A DNA stretch of 64,000 nucleotides, from assembly GCA_963812675.1 (NCBI GenBank), contig CAWEWR010000007.1, positions 682,001 to 746,000 on the forward strand, read 5' to 3'. Numbering within the stretch: the first letter of the stretch is position 1; every line of letters starts with the position of its first letter. Below, one piece after another: positions 1 to 8,957 of this stretch. The translations under genes and the position numbers were made by a program. This DNA is from AP-15 sp963812675. GTDB lineage: Bacteria > Pseudomonadota > Alphaproteobacteria > ATCC43930 > CGMCC-115725. The notes beneath the pieces are model-generated. The model saw only the letters and a list, made by a program, of their open reading frames with translations, was not told the origin of the DNA and did no database searches.

Positions 1-1
1 C

Positions 2-220
2 GTGGACAACTATTTCAAGCAAGGCCTCTATGCGGCCGGCATCGCGGTGGTCGAGAGTTCGAACGGGCCGCTCTATACGGCGGTATTTCGTCCCGGTCCG
101 GGCGGTGCGGAATGGGTTCTCGGCAATTACTTGTGGAAAGATCTCGCCAAGCAAATAGACACGTATTTCGCCGAGGGCCTCTACGCGACCGGTATCGCCG
201 CCTGCCGGCTCGCGGTCTAG
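2..220 (+). CDS. C-terminal fragment of an unknown repeat protein (5' end outside window)
   Basis: An open frame enters at the left edge and ends at a TAG at 218-220, leaving 72 residues. Two segments resemble each other: YFKQGLYAAGIA near the start and YFAEGLYATGIA near the end, about 50 residues apart. Between them lies an aromatic-rich stretch with TAVF and GNYLW. This looks like the last unit or two of a repeat protein, loosely like the structural repeats of polyglycine-hydrolase-type N-terminal domains, but that match is a guess. The GTG at position 2 need not be the start, because only one base precedes it. No function can be assigned. Confidence 0.55.
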   Translation: MDNYFKQGLYAAGIAVVESSNGPLYTAVFRPGPGGAEWVLGNYLWKDLAKQIDTYFAEGLYATGIAACRLAV

Positions 221-247
221 CGCTACCAGCGAAGCCTCCGCCCTAAC

Positions 248-269
248 CCTCCCTCGCTCGCGGGGGAGG
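248..269 (+). terminator. Hairpin downstream of the first gene
   Basis: CCTCCCTCG (248-256) and CGGGGGAGG (261-269) pair over nine positions with one G-T wobble around a four-base loop, 28 bases after the stop at 220. No T run follows directly, although a run of eight T lies at 297-304. It may be a terminator or one of the short palindromic repeats common in such genomes. The rest of 221-453 shows no gene. Confidence 0.35.
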
Positions 270-453
270 AAAGGGAGCCAACGGGGTCGCCACCTGTTTT
301 TTTTGAAGAAGCCGAGATTCGTTATGTAGAGGAGGGAGGAGCGGAGCGGCAAGAGGACAAGGCATCGGCTTAGTGCCGGGTTGAATGTCTGGTGGCTTGC
401 TTAGCGGGCGGGAAGCACATAAAAAAACAACCCGCTGGGGAGGGATTTGTGCC

Positions 454-942
454 ATGTCCTGTGGGTACCGGTTTCGAGCGCCTCGCGCTCTTCCTGCATC
501 GCCCGTTCTTTGCTTGGCCGGCGCATTGTTGATTTCCGGTTGCAGCGACCTGAAGAAGGCGATCGGGCTCGAACGAACATCGCCGGACGAGTTCGCCGTC
601 GAATCGCGCGCGCCGCTGACGATGCCGCCCGACTTCAATCTGCGCCCGCCGCAGCCCGGCGCCGCCCGGCCGCAAGAGAAGAGTTCCGATCAGCAGGCCC
701 GCCAAGTCATCGAACAGGCGGGACCTGGCGAGCCTGGCAAGCAGGCGCCCGATTTCCGCCTGCGCCGTGCCGAGGACGGGCTCCCCGACATCGGCGCCCG
801 CAGCGGTCAGGCGCCCGACCCGAACGCGGTAGTCGGGGAGCAGAGCCTGTCGAGCAAGCTTCTGGACTACCAGCCGAACACTGGAGCCCAGCCCGCGCCA
901 GTCGAGAAACGCGAGACCACCCCGCTGAAGGGGGTTTATTGA
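454..942 (+). CDS. DUF3035-type small lipoprotein
   Basis: The protein has 162 residues. Its signal peptide ends in a lipobox (LLISGC at about residues 26-31), predicting a lipid-anchored envelope protein. The mature part is Pro/Gln/Ala-rich and contains LTMPPDFNLRPP, typical of the alphaproteobacterial DUF3035 family, which has been linked to the outer-membrane assembly (Bam) machinery. I chose the ATG at 454 because it puts the signal peptide at the N terminus; the frame extends upstream without a better start. The last four bases overlap the TTG start of the M16 protease gene, so the two are probably translationally coupled. The family call rests on the lipobox and the MPPDF motif. Confidence 0.82.
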   Translation: MSCGYRFRAPRALPASPVLCLAGALLISGCSDLKKAIGLERTSPDEFAVESRAPLTMPPDFNLRPPQPGAARPQEKSSDQQARQVIEQAGPGEPGKQAPDFRLRRAEDGLPDIGARSGQAPDPNAVVGEQSLSSKLLDYQPNTGAQPAPVEKRETTPLKGVY

Positions 943-2318
943 CCGACCGGCGCAGCAGCCTCTTTCCTCGCGAATGCGGGGGGAGAGGCATAGCGTTGGT
1001 CGCTGTCGCGTGCGTCGCATTGGCTCTGCTTGCGGCGCCCGCATCGGCGCAGCGTTTCGGTGCCGAAAGTTTCACCCTCGGCAACGGGATGGAGGTTGTG
1101 GTCGCGCCGAACCATCGCGTCCCGGCAGTGGTGCAGATGGTCTGGTACAAGGTGGGGGCTGCTGACGACCCGCTCGGGAAATCCGGCGTAGCCCATTTCC
1201 TCGAACATCTGATGTTCAAGGGAACGGCGGCCAACCCGCCGGGCGCCTTCACGGCTCAGATCGCACGCAACGGCGGGCGCGACAACGCATTCACGACTCA
1301 AGACTATACCGTCTTTCACGAGACGATCGCGCGAGACCGGCTGGACCTTGTGATGCGGCTGGAAGCGGACCGCATGACCGGGCTGGTGCTCGACGACAAG
1401 GTCGTGCTGCCCGAGCGCGACGTCGTTCTCGAGGAGCGGCGCATGCGCATCGACAATGAGCCGGCGGCCTTGCTCGGCGAGCAGCTTCGCGCCGCGCTGT
1501 TCCTTCACCATCCTTACCGCAATCCGACGATCGGCTGGATTAACGAAATCCGTCTGCTCGGCACCGAAGACGCGCTCGCTTCCTATCGCAAATGGTATGC
1601 CCCCAATAACGCGATCCTGGTGATCGCGGGCGATGTCGATGCGGCCGAAGCGCGCCCGCTCGCCGAACGCTATTTTGGACCGATCCCATCTCAAAGCCTG
1701 CCTGCCCGTGTGCGGGTCGAGGAGCCGCCGCGCTACGCCGCGACGCGGCTGGAAATGAAGAGCGCGCGCGCGGCGCATCCGCAATGGAACCGCTCCTACC
1801 TCGCGCCGAGTTATCGCGCCGGCGCGACGGCGCAGGCCTACCCGCTGCAGGTCCTCGCCGAGATCCTTGGCGGCGGCGCCGGCTCGCGGCTCTACAAGAC
1901 ATTGGTGCTCGACCGCGATCTGGCGCTGTCGGCGGGGGCCCATTATTCGCCGAACACAATCGATCTGACTGTATTCGGCCTCTATGCGAGCCCAAAGCCC
2001 GGGGTCTCGGTTGCTGACCTGGAAGCGGCGGTCGACGCCGAGCTCCGCCGGCTCGTGCGGGACGGGGTGGACCCGGACGAACTCCGGCGCGCAGAGGAAC
2101 GCATGCGGGCGGCTTCGCTCTATGCCAGGGACAGCCTGTCGGGTCCGGCCAACATCATCGGCGCAGGCCTCGCGATCGGCCAAGGTCTGGAGGAGGTCGA
2201 GGCGTGGCCGGACCGGATCGGGGCGGTAACAGCAGCGGAAATCGACAAAGCGGCGCGCTCGGTCCTCGTCGAGCGGAACTCCGCGACCGGGGTGTTGCTG
2301 CCCGAGCCGACCTCTTAG
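939..2318 (+). CDS. M16 family zinc metallopeptidase, catalytic member
   Basis: This is a processing-protease or pitrilysin-like M16 peptidase of about 459 residues. A hydrophobic signal sequence ending in APASAQ predicts export. The inverted zinc motif HFLEH (residues 86-90, HxxEH) provides two His ligands and the catalytic Glu, and the third ligand is expected in the VLPERDVVLEERR segment. The open frame runs far upstream, but that part is the lipoprotein gene read in another frame. The TTG at 939 overlaps the lipoprotein stop (TTGA) and places the signal peptide correctly. The next gene, nine bases on, is a second M16 protein without the motif, so the pair probably forms a heterodimer as in other bacterial M16 pairs. 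Confidence 0.9.
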   Translation: MTDRRSSLFPRECGGRGIALVAVACVALALLAAPASAQRFGAESFTLGNGMEVVVAPNHRVPAVVQMVWYKVGAADDPLGKSGVAHFLEHLMFKGTAANPPGAFTAQIARNGGRDNAFTTQDYTVFHETIARDRLDLVMRLEADRMTGLVLDDKVVLPERDVVLEERRMRIDNEPAALLGEQLRAALFLHHPYRNPTIGWINEIRLLGTEDALASYRKWYAPNNAILVIAGDVDAAEARPLAERYFGPIPSQSLPARVRVEEPPRYAATRLEMKSARAAHPQWNRSYLAPSYRAGATAQAYPLQVLAEILGGGAGSRLYKTLVLDRDLALSAGAHYSPNTIDLTVFGLYASPKPGVSVADLEAAVDAELRRLVRDGVDPDELRRAEERMRAASLYARDSLSGPANIIGAGLAIGQGLEEVEAWPDRIGAVTAAEIDKAARSVLVERNSATGVLLPEPTS

Positions 2319-2327
2319 GCACGTCAG

Positions 2328-3662
2328 ATGCGCAAATCCGTACTGGCGCTTCTGCTGCTCCTACTCTGGGCGCCCGGCGCCGGGGCGGTGACGATCGAAC
2401 GGGTGACCAGTCCCGGCGGCATCGAGGCTTGGCTCGTCGAGGACCACTCGCTTCCCGTCGTGTCCATCCGGTTTGCCTTTTCCGGCGGCGCGGCGCTCGA
2501 CCCGCCCGGCAAGGCCGGGCTCGCGGCAATGGCCATATCGCTGCTCGACGAAGGCGCCGGTCCCTACGATACCGCGGTCTTCAAGACGCGCCTCGAAGAT
2601 GTCGCCGCGGATTTGCGGTTCACCGCCGGTCGGGATGAGGTCGGCGGCAGTTTGCGCAGCTTGAAGGCGAATCTCTCCGAGGCGGCTGGTCTGCTGCGCG
2701 CGGCACTGACCTCGCCGCGGTTTGAGCCGGCCGCGATCGAGCGGGTGCGCGGCGAATTCGTGGCTTCGCTTTCCCAGCAGGCGCACAGCCCGCGCGCGCT
2801 CTCCGACCGGCTGTGGATGCGCGACGCCTTCGACGATCATCCCTATGGCGAGAATGTCAATGGGACGGTAACCAGCGTCTCCGCGATCACGCGAGAGGAT
2901 CTGACCGGTTTTGCCGGGCAGCGGCTGCGGCGCGCCGGGCTGGTCATCGGAGCGGTGGGCAACGTCAAGGCCGAAGAGCTTGCTACTCTGATTGACGAGG
3001 TCTTCGGCGGTCTGCCGCCCGGCGGTGGCGAGACCCCGGTGGCCGAAACCAAGCCGACCGACAATGGCGGGGTGGTGATCACCCGGCGCCCCGTGCCGCA
3101 AAGCGCTGTTACCTTCGGCCAAATCGGGCCGAAACGGGACGATCCCGATTGGTATGCGGCGCGCCTGGTGAACGATGTCCTCGGCGGCGGCGGGTTTCGC
3201 GGCCGCCTCATGCGGGAGATTCGCGAGAAACGTGGGCTGGCCTATGGAGTGTCGACCGAGCTCGTCTCGTTCCGGCATGCCGGGCTGATTCTCGGCAGTG
3301 TCGCGACTCAGAATGCACGAGTAGCACAGTCGATCGCCCTCATACGGGCGGAGTGGCGGCGGATGCGCGACGAAGGCCCGAGCCAGGCCGAGCTCGATTT
3401 CGCCAAGGATTTTCTGGTCGGCTCCTTTCCTTTGACCCTCGATACCAGCGCGCGGATCGCCTCGCTGCTCGTCGAGATTCAACTGGAAAATCTCGGCATC
3501 GACTACCTCGACCGCCGCGCGGCGCTGTTCGGGGCGGTGACCCTCGATCAGGCGAAGCGGGTCGCCCATACTCTGCTCGACCCCGACAGGTTGAGTTTTG
3601 CCGTCGTCGGGGACCCCGCCGATTTGACCCCGACCCGCATCGTGCCCGACCCGGGCCTCTAG
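2328..3662 (+). CDS. M16 peptidase-like protein, non-catalytic partner
   Basis: The protein has 444 residues with an N-terminal signal peptide (MRKSVLALLLLLLWAPG, then AGA). It has the M16 fold signature, including the C-terminal-half motif with Arg/Tyr (REIREKRGLAYGVS at about residues 298-311) that binds substrate in active pairs. Where the upstream protein has HFLEH, this one reads GLAAMAISLLDEG, so the zinc and catalytic residues are missing. That division of labour (one subunit with HxxEH, one with the R/Y pair) is known for bacterial two-subunit M16 proteases. It starts nine bases after the catalytic gene, so the two are one operon acting in the periplasm. Confidence 0.92.
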   Translation: MRKSVLALLLLLLWAPGAGAVTIERVTSPGGIEAWLVEDHSLPVVSIRFAFSGGAALDPPGKAGLAAMAISLLDEGAGPYDTAVFKTRLEDVAADLRFTAGRDEVGGSLRSLKANLSEAAGLLRAALTSPRFEPAAIERVRGEFVASLSQQAHSPRALSDRLWMRDAFDDHPYGENVNGTVTSVSAITREDLTGFAGQRLRRAGLVIGAVGNVKAEELATLIDEVFGGLPPGGGETPVAETKPTDNGGVVITRRPVPQSAVTFGQIGPKRDDPDWYAARLVNDVLGGGGFRGRLMREIREKRGLAYGVSTELVSFRHAGLILGSVATQNARVAQSIALIRAEWRRMRDEGPSQAELDFAKDFLVGSFPLTLDTSARIASLLVEIQLENLGIDYLDRRAALFGAVTLDQAKRVAHTLLDPDRLSFAVVGDPADLTPTRIVPDPGL

Positions 3663-3678
3663 TGAGCTCCGGATCTTG

Positions 3679-4434
3679 ATGAGCTCCACTCCGAGGATCC
3701 GGGTCGGGATCGGCGGTTGGGTGTTTCCGCCATGGCGCGGGGTCTTCTATCCGCCCGGCCTGCCGCAAGCGCGCGAACTCGGCCATGCGAGCCGCCAACT
3801 CACCGCGATCGAGATCAACGGCACATTCTACGGCTCTCAGAAGCCGGCGAGCTTTCGCCGCTGGCACGACGAGACGCCGGAGGATTTTATCTTTTCGCTG
3901 AAGGGTCCGCGTTTTGTCACGCACCGCTCCGATCTGGCGACGGCCGGCCCTTCGATCGACCGCTTCTTTACCACGGGCGTGCTCGAACTGCGCGACAAGC
4001 TCGGACCGATCCTGTGGCAATTCGCTCCGCGAATGGCTTTCGACGAAACCGGTTTCGCCGCCTTTCTCGAATTGCTGCCGCAGCAGCTCGATGGCCGCGC
4101 CATACGCCATGTTGTCGAGGTACGCCACCAGAGCTTCGCAGCGCCGTCCTTCACCGAGCTGTTGCGCCGACACCGTGTCGCGGTCGCGATGGTCGACGAC
4201 GACAAATTCCCGGCTTTCGAGGCGATCACCGGCGACTTCGTCTACGCCCGCTTGCGGCGCTGCACCGAGGGCGAACCGACCGGCTATGCGCCGGACGCGC
4301 TCGACGGTTGGGCCGAGCGCTTCCGCCGACAATCCGCGCAGAACGGGCACGACTGTTTCGTCTACTTCATCAATGGCGCCAAGGTTCGCGCTCCTGCTGC
4401 TGCGCAAGCTCTTCTGCAGCGGCTTTCAGATTGA
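3679..4434 (+). CDS. DUF72 family protein (YecE-like)
   Basis: The protein has about 251 residues. It opens with RVGIGGWVFPPWRGVFYP and continues with EINGTFYG, FSLKGPRFVTH, LGPILWQFAP and VEVRHQSF, the run of motifs that defines the DUF72 TIM-barrel family. No biochemical role is firmly established for the family. The ATG at 3679 follows an overlapping in-frame TTG at 3676; either could serve. It follows the M16 pair by 16 bases and may be in the same transcript. Confidence 0.9.
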   Translation: MSSTPRIRVGIGGWVFPPWRGVFYPPGLPQARELGHASRQLTAIEINGTFYGSQKPASFRRWHDETPEDFIFSLKGPRFVTHRSDLATAGPSIDRFFTTGVLELRDKLGPILWQFAPRMAFDETGFAAFLELLPQQLDGRAIRHVVEVRHQSFAAPSFTELLRRHRVAVAMVDDDKFPAFEAITGDFVYARLRRCTEGEPTGYAPDALDGWAERFRRQSAQNGHDCFVYFINGAKVRAPAAAQALLQRLSD

Positions 4435-4630
4435 CGCGCTCTGGGACGAGCAGCAAGTTGTGGGCGTCGCCCGCGCGAAACGGCGGGTCGAGCGCGACAT
4501 AGGCCGGCCAGTCGCGTTCAAGCCTAGCGAGCAGGCGCTTTTCGCGCCACCGCCGAACGAGGCGGCCGCCCGGCGTTTCCGGCTCGCCCGGCGGGCGCAG
4601 CTTCCAAAGCGCCTTGAGCAGCGTCATCAT
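4370..4630 (-). CDS. Small basic hypothetical protein
   Basis: This 86-residue frame on the opposite strand fills the gap between the DUF72 gene and the SDR gene. It begins with tandem ATGs and is rich in Arg, Leu and Glu (GGRLVRRWREKRLLARLERD), then DWPAYVALDPPFRAGDAHNL. The composition looks more protein-like than the shadow frames nearby. There is no strong ribosome binding site, and its 3' end overlaps the convergent DUF72 gene by 65 bases. I do not recognise a family. Confidence 0.35.
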   Translation of the reverse strand: MMTLLKALWKLRPPGEPETPGGRLVRRWREKRLLARLERDWPAYVALDPPFRAGDAHNLLLVPERVNLKAAAEELAQQQEREPWRH

Positions 4631-4667
4631 GGCCCGCAGATCGCCAGGCTCTTGTCGGAGATTTCTG

Positions 4668-5423
4668 ATGACCATGTTCGATCTAACCGGACGCGTCGCC
4701 GTCGTCACCGGCGGGAATGGCGGGATCGGGCTCGGCATGGCGCGTGGGCTCGCCGCGGCGGGCGCCCGCGTCGTGGTGGCGGCGCGCAACGCCGAGAAGG
4801 CCGAGGCAGCGCTGGCCGAACTCGGTAACCAAAGCACCTTCATCGCGCTGAATGTCGCCGACGAGAGCTCGTGCCGGGCGATGATCGACCAGACGGAAAA
4901 GCGGTTCGGCCGGCTCGACATCCTCGTCAACAACGCCGGGACCTCGATCCGCAAGCCGCCGGAGAGCTATACCGCAGCCGAATGGCATGCCGTCCTCGAC
5001 ACCAATCTGACCGGCGCCTTTCTGTGCTCGCAAGCCGCCCATACGGTCATGAAGCGCAGCGGCGGCGGCAAGATCATCAATATCGGCTCGATGTTCGCGC
5101 TCTTCGGTTCAGCTTACGCCGCCCCTTATGCCGCGAGCAAAGGCGCCCTCGTGCAATTGACCAAGTCGCTCGCGGCTGCCTGGGCGGCCGACAACATCCA
5201 GGTCAACGCCGTGTTGCCCGGCTGGATCGACACCGAGCTGACCCGCGACGCCCGCCGGCAGGTCGCCGGATTGCACGAGCGGGTATTGGCCCGCACCCCG
5301 GCCGGCCGCTGGGGGGTTCCCGAAGACCTCGCGGGGATCGCCGTGTTCCTCGCCTCTCCCGCCTCCGATTTCATCACCGGCGCCGCGATCCCGGTCGATG
5401 GCGGCTTCTCCGCGATGGGGTAG
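4668..5423 (+). CDS. SDR family NAD(P)-dependent oxidoreductase (complete copy)
   Basis: This is a classical short-chain dehydrogenase of 251 residues. The Rossmann motif TGGNGGIG lies at residues 14-21, followed by NNAG, the active-site Ser (SMF) and YAASK with the catalytic Tyr and Lys, and the C-terminal PVDGGFSAMG. Members of this subgroup act on gluconate-like or 3-oxoacyl substrates; the substrate here is unknown. The ATG at 4668 has GGAG seven bases upstream, and another ATG lies two codons on. The last 567 bases are repeated almost exactly at 12318-12884, on the far side of the restriction-modification operon. Confidence 0.92.
   Translation: MTMFDLTGRVAVVTGGNGGIGLGMARGLAAAGARVVVAARNAEKAEAALAELGNQSTFIALNVADESSCRAMIDQTEKRFGRLDILVNNAGTSIRKPPESYTAAEWHAVLDTNLTGAFLCSQAAHTVMKRSGGGKIINIGSMFALFGSAYAAPYAASKGALVQLTKSLAAAWAADNIQVNAVLPGWIDTELTRDARRQVAGLHERVLARTPAGRWGVPEDLAGIAVFLASPASDFITGAAIPVDGGFSAMG
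4857..5423 (+). repeat. Long direct repeat, left copy (3' end of the SDR gene)
   Basis: These 567 bases match 12318-12884 without any gap and with seven mismatches (98.8% identity by my alignment). Similarity starts at GCCGACGAGAGCTC and ends exactly at the stop codon TAG. The two copies bracket the hsd operon. Five of the seven mismatches change an amino acid (S/A, D/N, R/Q, P/A, P/A). Confidence 0.93.
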
Positions 5424-5536
5424 TGAGTCGGCCGATTTGGGACCGCCCCTCCGGTTTCGCGGCCACCTGTTTTCGCAGGGAGTTTACAGGCATTTTATCG
5501 TCGCCGCGACGGCGCGGCGTCCGAGCTAGTCCGATC

Positions 5537-8500
5537 CTACGCCATCAACCCTTCGTGTCCACTTGCGCTCCGTTGCCAGACGTACTCATACACCCGGGCC
5601 GCCAGCTCTTCCGTGTCCTCGTCGGTGAACGGCGGCCGGGGCAAAGATCGCCAAAGATCGTCAAGGATGAACATCTTGACATCGGCCTGAGTGGTCGTGT
5701 TTTGGGTCCAGTCGTGCATCGGTTCGAGCAGTTTCCGCAGAGACGTGAGGAGGGACTTGCTCGCCTGTTTGAGGCGCTCGCGATCGGCATTGCTGATCGA
5801 ATCCCGGAAGAGTAGATCGAATAGCGCAAGTTCGTCAGCGCTCAGACCCTCTTGGACTGCACGCATTTCCTCAGCATCGAGGCTGTTGGCGAGCGCGAGC
5901 AACCTCGCGAATGTCTCCTCGACAGTGACGCGATCTTTCTCTCGATTGTAGTCCGCGATGATCTCCTGGTACTTCTTGTAGTAGTCCATCAGCATCGGAT
6001 TGCGGGCGAGCATCCGGGCAAGCTTATCTTCTATCACCTGACGGATGTCCTGAAGCGCGGCATGCTTCCGGCGCACCTTCCTTGCAAATTCGTCGCGCAG
6101 CTTCTCGAAGTCGATCAAACTCAAATCCACCGAAAGACCTTCGGCGTGGTCCTCGCCTGGCATTTGAGCTTGGATCGCCTCATTGACGATCTTGTGCAGT
6201 TCCTCCAGGACCTGTGTGACGTCGGCGGTGTCGCGCTTCTCTTCGAGCTTCTTGTAGATGGCCGCGATGTTGTCGTGGCGTTCGGCGTAGGCGAATACAC
6301 TTGGCTCCATCAGCAGCGCTTTGAAACGGATGAACACCTGGCGCGCCATGATCTCAAAGCGGCGCTTTGTGTCGTCGGAAGTATAGACCGCATCCACCGC
6401 GTCGCGCAGAGCCTGGATACGAGTGAATCCCCTGGCACCTGTAAACCGAGCGGGGTCGAAAGCCAGCCCCTTTAGGTGAGCTTCTGCCGCGTCGATGGCC
6501 TCAACCAATGCCGGAAGGAGAGTTTCAACGGGAGCCGCGATCTCGTCGGCGTCGCCGCCTTCCTCCTCATCCCCGATCGCATATTGCGCCAGCGCCGCGC
6601 GCAAGCTTTTCAGCATCCCGTTGTAGTCCACGATCAGGCCGAAATCCTTGCCCGGATAGACCCGATTGGCACGCGCTATGGCCTGCATCAAGGTGTGGGC
6701 CTTCATAGGCTTGTCAATGTAGAGCGTCGAGAGGCATTCAACGTCGAAGCCGGTCAGCCACATCGCGCAGACGATGGCAATTCGGAACGGATGCTGCGGG
6801 TCCTTGAAGGCATCTTCTACGGCTACCCGCTTGCCGTCCGGCGTCTGAAAGCCATTCTTCATCACCAGGCGATGAGGGATGATTTCGAACCCCCACCGCT
6901 GAAAGTCACGAACCTCGTTCTGCGCCTCGCTAATAATAATTTCGATAATCGTGCTGTCCATCCATTGCGCCTGGCCACGCAGCCGATCCAGCACACCGGC
7001 CGATCGTTCGCGCACATCCGGATCGAAAGCCTCGGCCAGTTCCGTTTCCTTGACTGGGATGAGTGCCTTTACTTGCTCCAGCTTTGCCCTCCAGCGCGGT
7101 TCGATGCGTTGGAACATCCGTCCGCACGTGACCTTGTCGATGCAGACGAGCATCGATTTGCCGCTTTCCCACCGGGTTGTGCAGTGCTCAACAAAATCTT
7201 CGGCGAGCTTATCGAGCCGATCACCGGCGGTAATGACTTCGTAGTCCTTGCCAAGCAACTTCTCCAGCAGAGCGGTTTGATCCGGGTCGAGCTCGGCTTC
7301 CTCAATTTTCGCGGCGATCCGGTCGTTCAGGTCGAGCCGCGCAATGCCCAGCTTCTCGCCGCGGTTTTCGTAGACCAGCTTCACTGTGGACTGGTCTTCC
7401 TCGGAGCGCTTGAAGTCGTAGCGGGAGACATAATTGCCAAAGATGCGGCGCGTGAGTTCGTCATGCTTGAATAGCGGAGTGCCGGTAAAGCCGATGAATG
7501 AGGCGTTGGGGAGTGCCAGTCGCATATTGCGGGCAAACTTCCCACCCTGCGTACGATGTGCCTCGTCCGAGACGACGATGATGTCGTCGCGTTCGCTGTA
7601 CGGCGCGGCAATGGGCTGGTTGAACTTGTAAATCAGCGTGAAAACAAATCGGTGGTTCTCACGCAATACCTCCTTGAGTTCGAGTCCAGATCCCGCGCGG
7701 GGCGTTTGTTCGTCGGTCACGCCACAGCCGATGAAAGTCCGCCAGATTTGGTCGTCGAGGTCCTCCCGGTCGGTCATCACAACAAAGGTGAAGTTGCCTG
7801 GTACGGCTCGGCGGATTTTCTCGGCAAAGAACGCCATCGAATACGACTTGCCGCTTCCCTGTGTATGCCAAAATACTCCAAGCCTACCGAGGTCGGGGTG
7901 CGCTCTTTTTAGGAGAGGGAGTTTCGTAAGCTGCGCCTCCGAAGCGGCCGGAACCCGACGGAGAAAATTCTCCGGGGGTTCAGCCGCCTCAAGGAACGTC
8001 GTCCTCTGCACTCGATATTCAATGAGGCGACGTTCCGGCGGAAATTCCCGCTTCAGCTCTTCCTGCCGCTCGACCGCCTTCACCGCGTTGTTGACGCCGA
8101 GGACCTGGTGGTTACGAGCTATAATCTTCCGTGTGCCGCCAGGGCGGCTATCGTCGAACAGAATGAAGTTCTCGACGAGATCGAGTAGCCGCTCCTTGGC
8201 CAGCATGCCGTCGAGCAAAGTTTCGGCGTCAACTCGGCCTTTGTCCTTCTCCGTGTTACGCTTCCACTCGACGAAGTGCTCCCACTTGCTTGTGATCGAC
8301 CCGTAACGCGCCCGGTCGCCATTGCTGACTACCAGGAAAGCGTTGTGATGGAACGCGTGCGCAATGCTGTGCTCGTGCAGATAATCGGTGAGGTTGTCGT
8401 CAAACCCGGCGCGAATATTTCGGTACACCGCCTTCAGCTCGATGAATACCAGCGGAAGGCCATTGACGAAGCAGACGAGATCGGCGCGACGGTTGTAATG

Positions 8501-8941
8501 CGGCACCCGAACGCCCTGGACCTTGAGTTCCCGCGCTGCAAGGAAACGGTTATTTGCCGCATCTCGGAAGTCGATGACCCGCGCCCGTTGATGGCGGGCG
8601 TGGCCCTCTCCATCGCGCCACTCGACCGGCACGCCGCCCCGTATGAAGCCGTAGAGCTCACGGTTGTGCTGGATCAGAGAGCGCGAGTAGTCGAAGCGGG
8701 TGAGCTTCTCGATAGCCTGCTGGCGTGCCGGCTCCGGCAGGTCAGGATTAAGGCGCGCGAGCGCTGCGCTGAGGTCGCGCACCAGCACCACGTCGCGCTC
8801 GCTCGCACGCCCCAGTGTACCCTGCGGCCCGAAGGTCTCTGTGTTGTAGGCATAGACGCTGTCCCAGCCGAGCCGGTCGCGCAGATGATCGGTAAAAGTC
8901 TGCTGGACTAGCCGGTCCTCGCTGTGGATGTCTGTGATCAT
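5537..8941 (-). CDS. hsdR: Type I restriction enzyme, R subunit
   Basis: This is the motor and nuclease subunit of a type I restriction-modification complex, about 1134 residues. The N-terminal nuclease domain has the PD-(D/E)xK residues (D in RADLVCF at about 154, then IELK at about 167-170). The helicase part shows Walker A (TQGSGKS at about 360-366), DEAH (about 459-462) and TGTP. It cuts unmodified DNA after ATP-driven translocation. I chose the ATG at 8941 (MITDIHSEDRLVQ), 16 bases after the hsdS stop; a TTG at 8968 would add nine residues and overlap hsdS. It is the last gene of hsdM-hsdS-hsdR. Confidence 0.95.
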   Translation of the reverse strand: MITDIHSEDRLVQQTFTDHLRDRLGWDSVYAYNTETFGPQGTLGRASERDVVLVRDLSAALARLNPDLPEPARQQAIEKLTRFDYSRSLIQHNRELYGFIRGGVPVEWRDGEGHARHQRARVIDFRDAANNRFLAARELKVQGVRVPHYNRRADLVCFVNGLPLVFIELKAVYRNIRAGFDDNLTDYLHEHSIAHAFHHNAFLVVSNGDRARYGSITSKWEHFVEWKRNTEKDKGRVDAETLLDGMLAKERLLDLVENFILFDDSRPGGTRKIIARNHQVLGVNNAVKAVERQEELKREFPPERRLIEYRVQRTTFLEAAEPPENFLRRVPAASEAQLTKLPLLKRAHPDLGRLGVFWHTQGSGKSYSMAFFAEKIRRAVPGNFTFVVMTDREDLDDQIWRTFIGCGVTDEQTPRAGSGLELKEVLRENHRFVFTLIYKFNQPIAAPYSERDDIIVVSDEAHRTQGGKFARNMRLALPNASFIGFTGTPLFKHDELTRRIFGNYVSRYDFKRSEEDQSTVKLVYENRGEKLGIARLDLNDRIAAKIEEAELDPDQTALLEKLLGKDYEVITAGDRLDKLAEDFVEHCTTRWESGKSMLVCIDKVTCGRMFQRIEPRWRAKLEQVKALIPVKETELAEAFDPDVRERSAGVLDRLRGQAQWMDSTIIEIIISEAQNEVRDFQRWGFEIIPHRLVMKNGFQTPDGKRVAVEDAFKDPQHPFRIAIVCAMWLTGFDVECLSTLYIDKPMKAHTLMQAIARANRVYPGKDFGLIVDYNGMLKSLRAALAQYAIGDEEEGGDADEIAAPVETLLPALVEAIDAAEAHLKGLAFDPARFTGARGFTRIQALRDAVDAVYTSDDTKRRFEIMARQVFIRFKALLMEPSVFAYAERHDNIAAIYKKLEEKRDTADVTQVLEELHKIVNEAIQAQMPGEDHAEGLSVDLSLIDFEKLRDEFARKVRRKHAALQDIRQVIEDKLARMLARNPMLMDYYKKYQEIIADYNREKDRVTVEETFARLLALANSLDAEEMRAVQEGLSADELALFDLLFRDSISNADRERLKQASKSLLTSLRKLLEPMHDWTQNTTTQADVKMFILDDLWRSLPRPPFTDEDTEELAARVYEYVWQRSASGHEGLMA

Positions 8942-8957
8942 AGCGCAGAGGGCGTCA

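Noticed and set aside
447..938. Long N-terminal extension of the M16 protease frame
   Set aside because: It overlaps the lipoprotein gene in another frame, is Arg/Ala-rich like a shadow, and would put the signal peptide in the middle of the protein.
6476..7474. A 332-codon plus-strand frame opposite hsdR
   Set aside because: It is the complement of a clear hsdR gene with intact motifs and shows no family features of its own.
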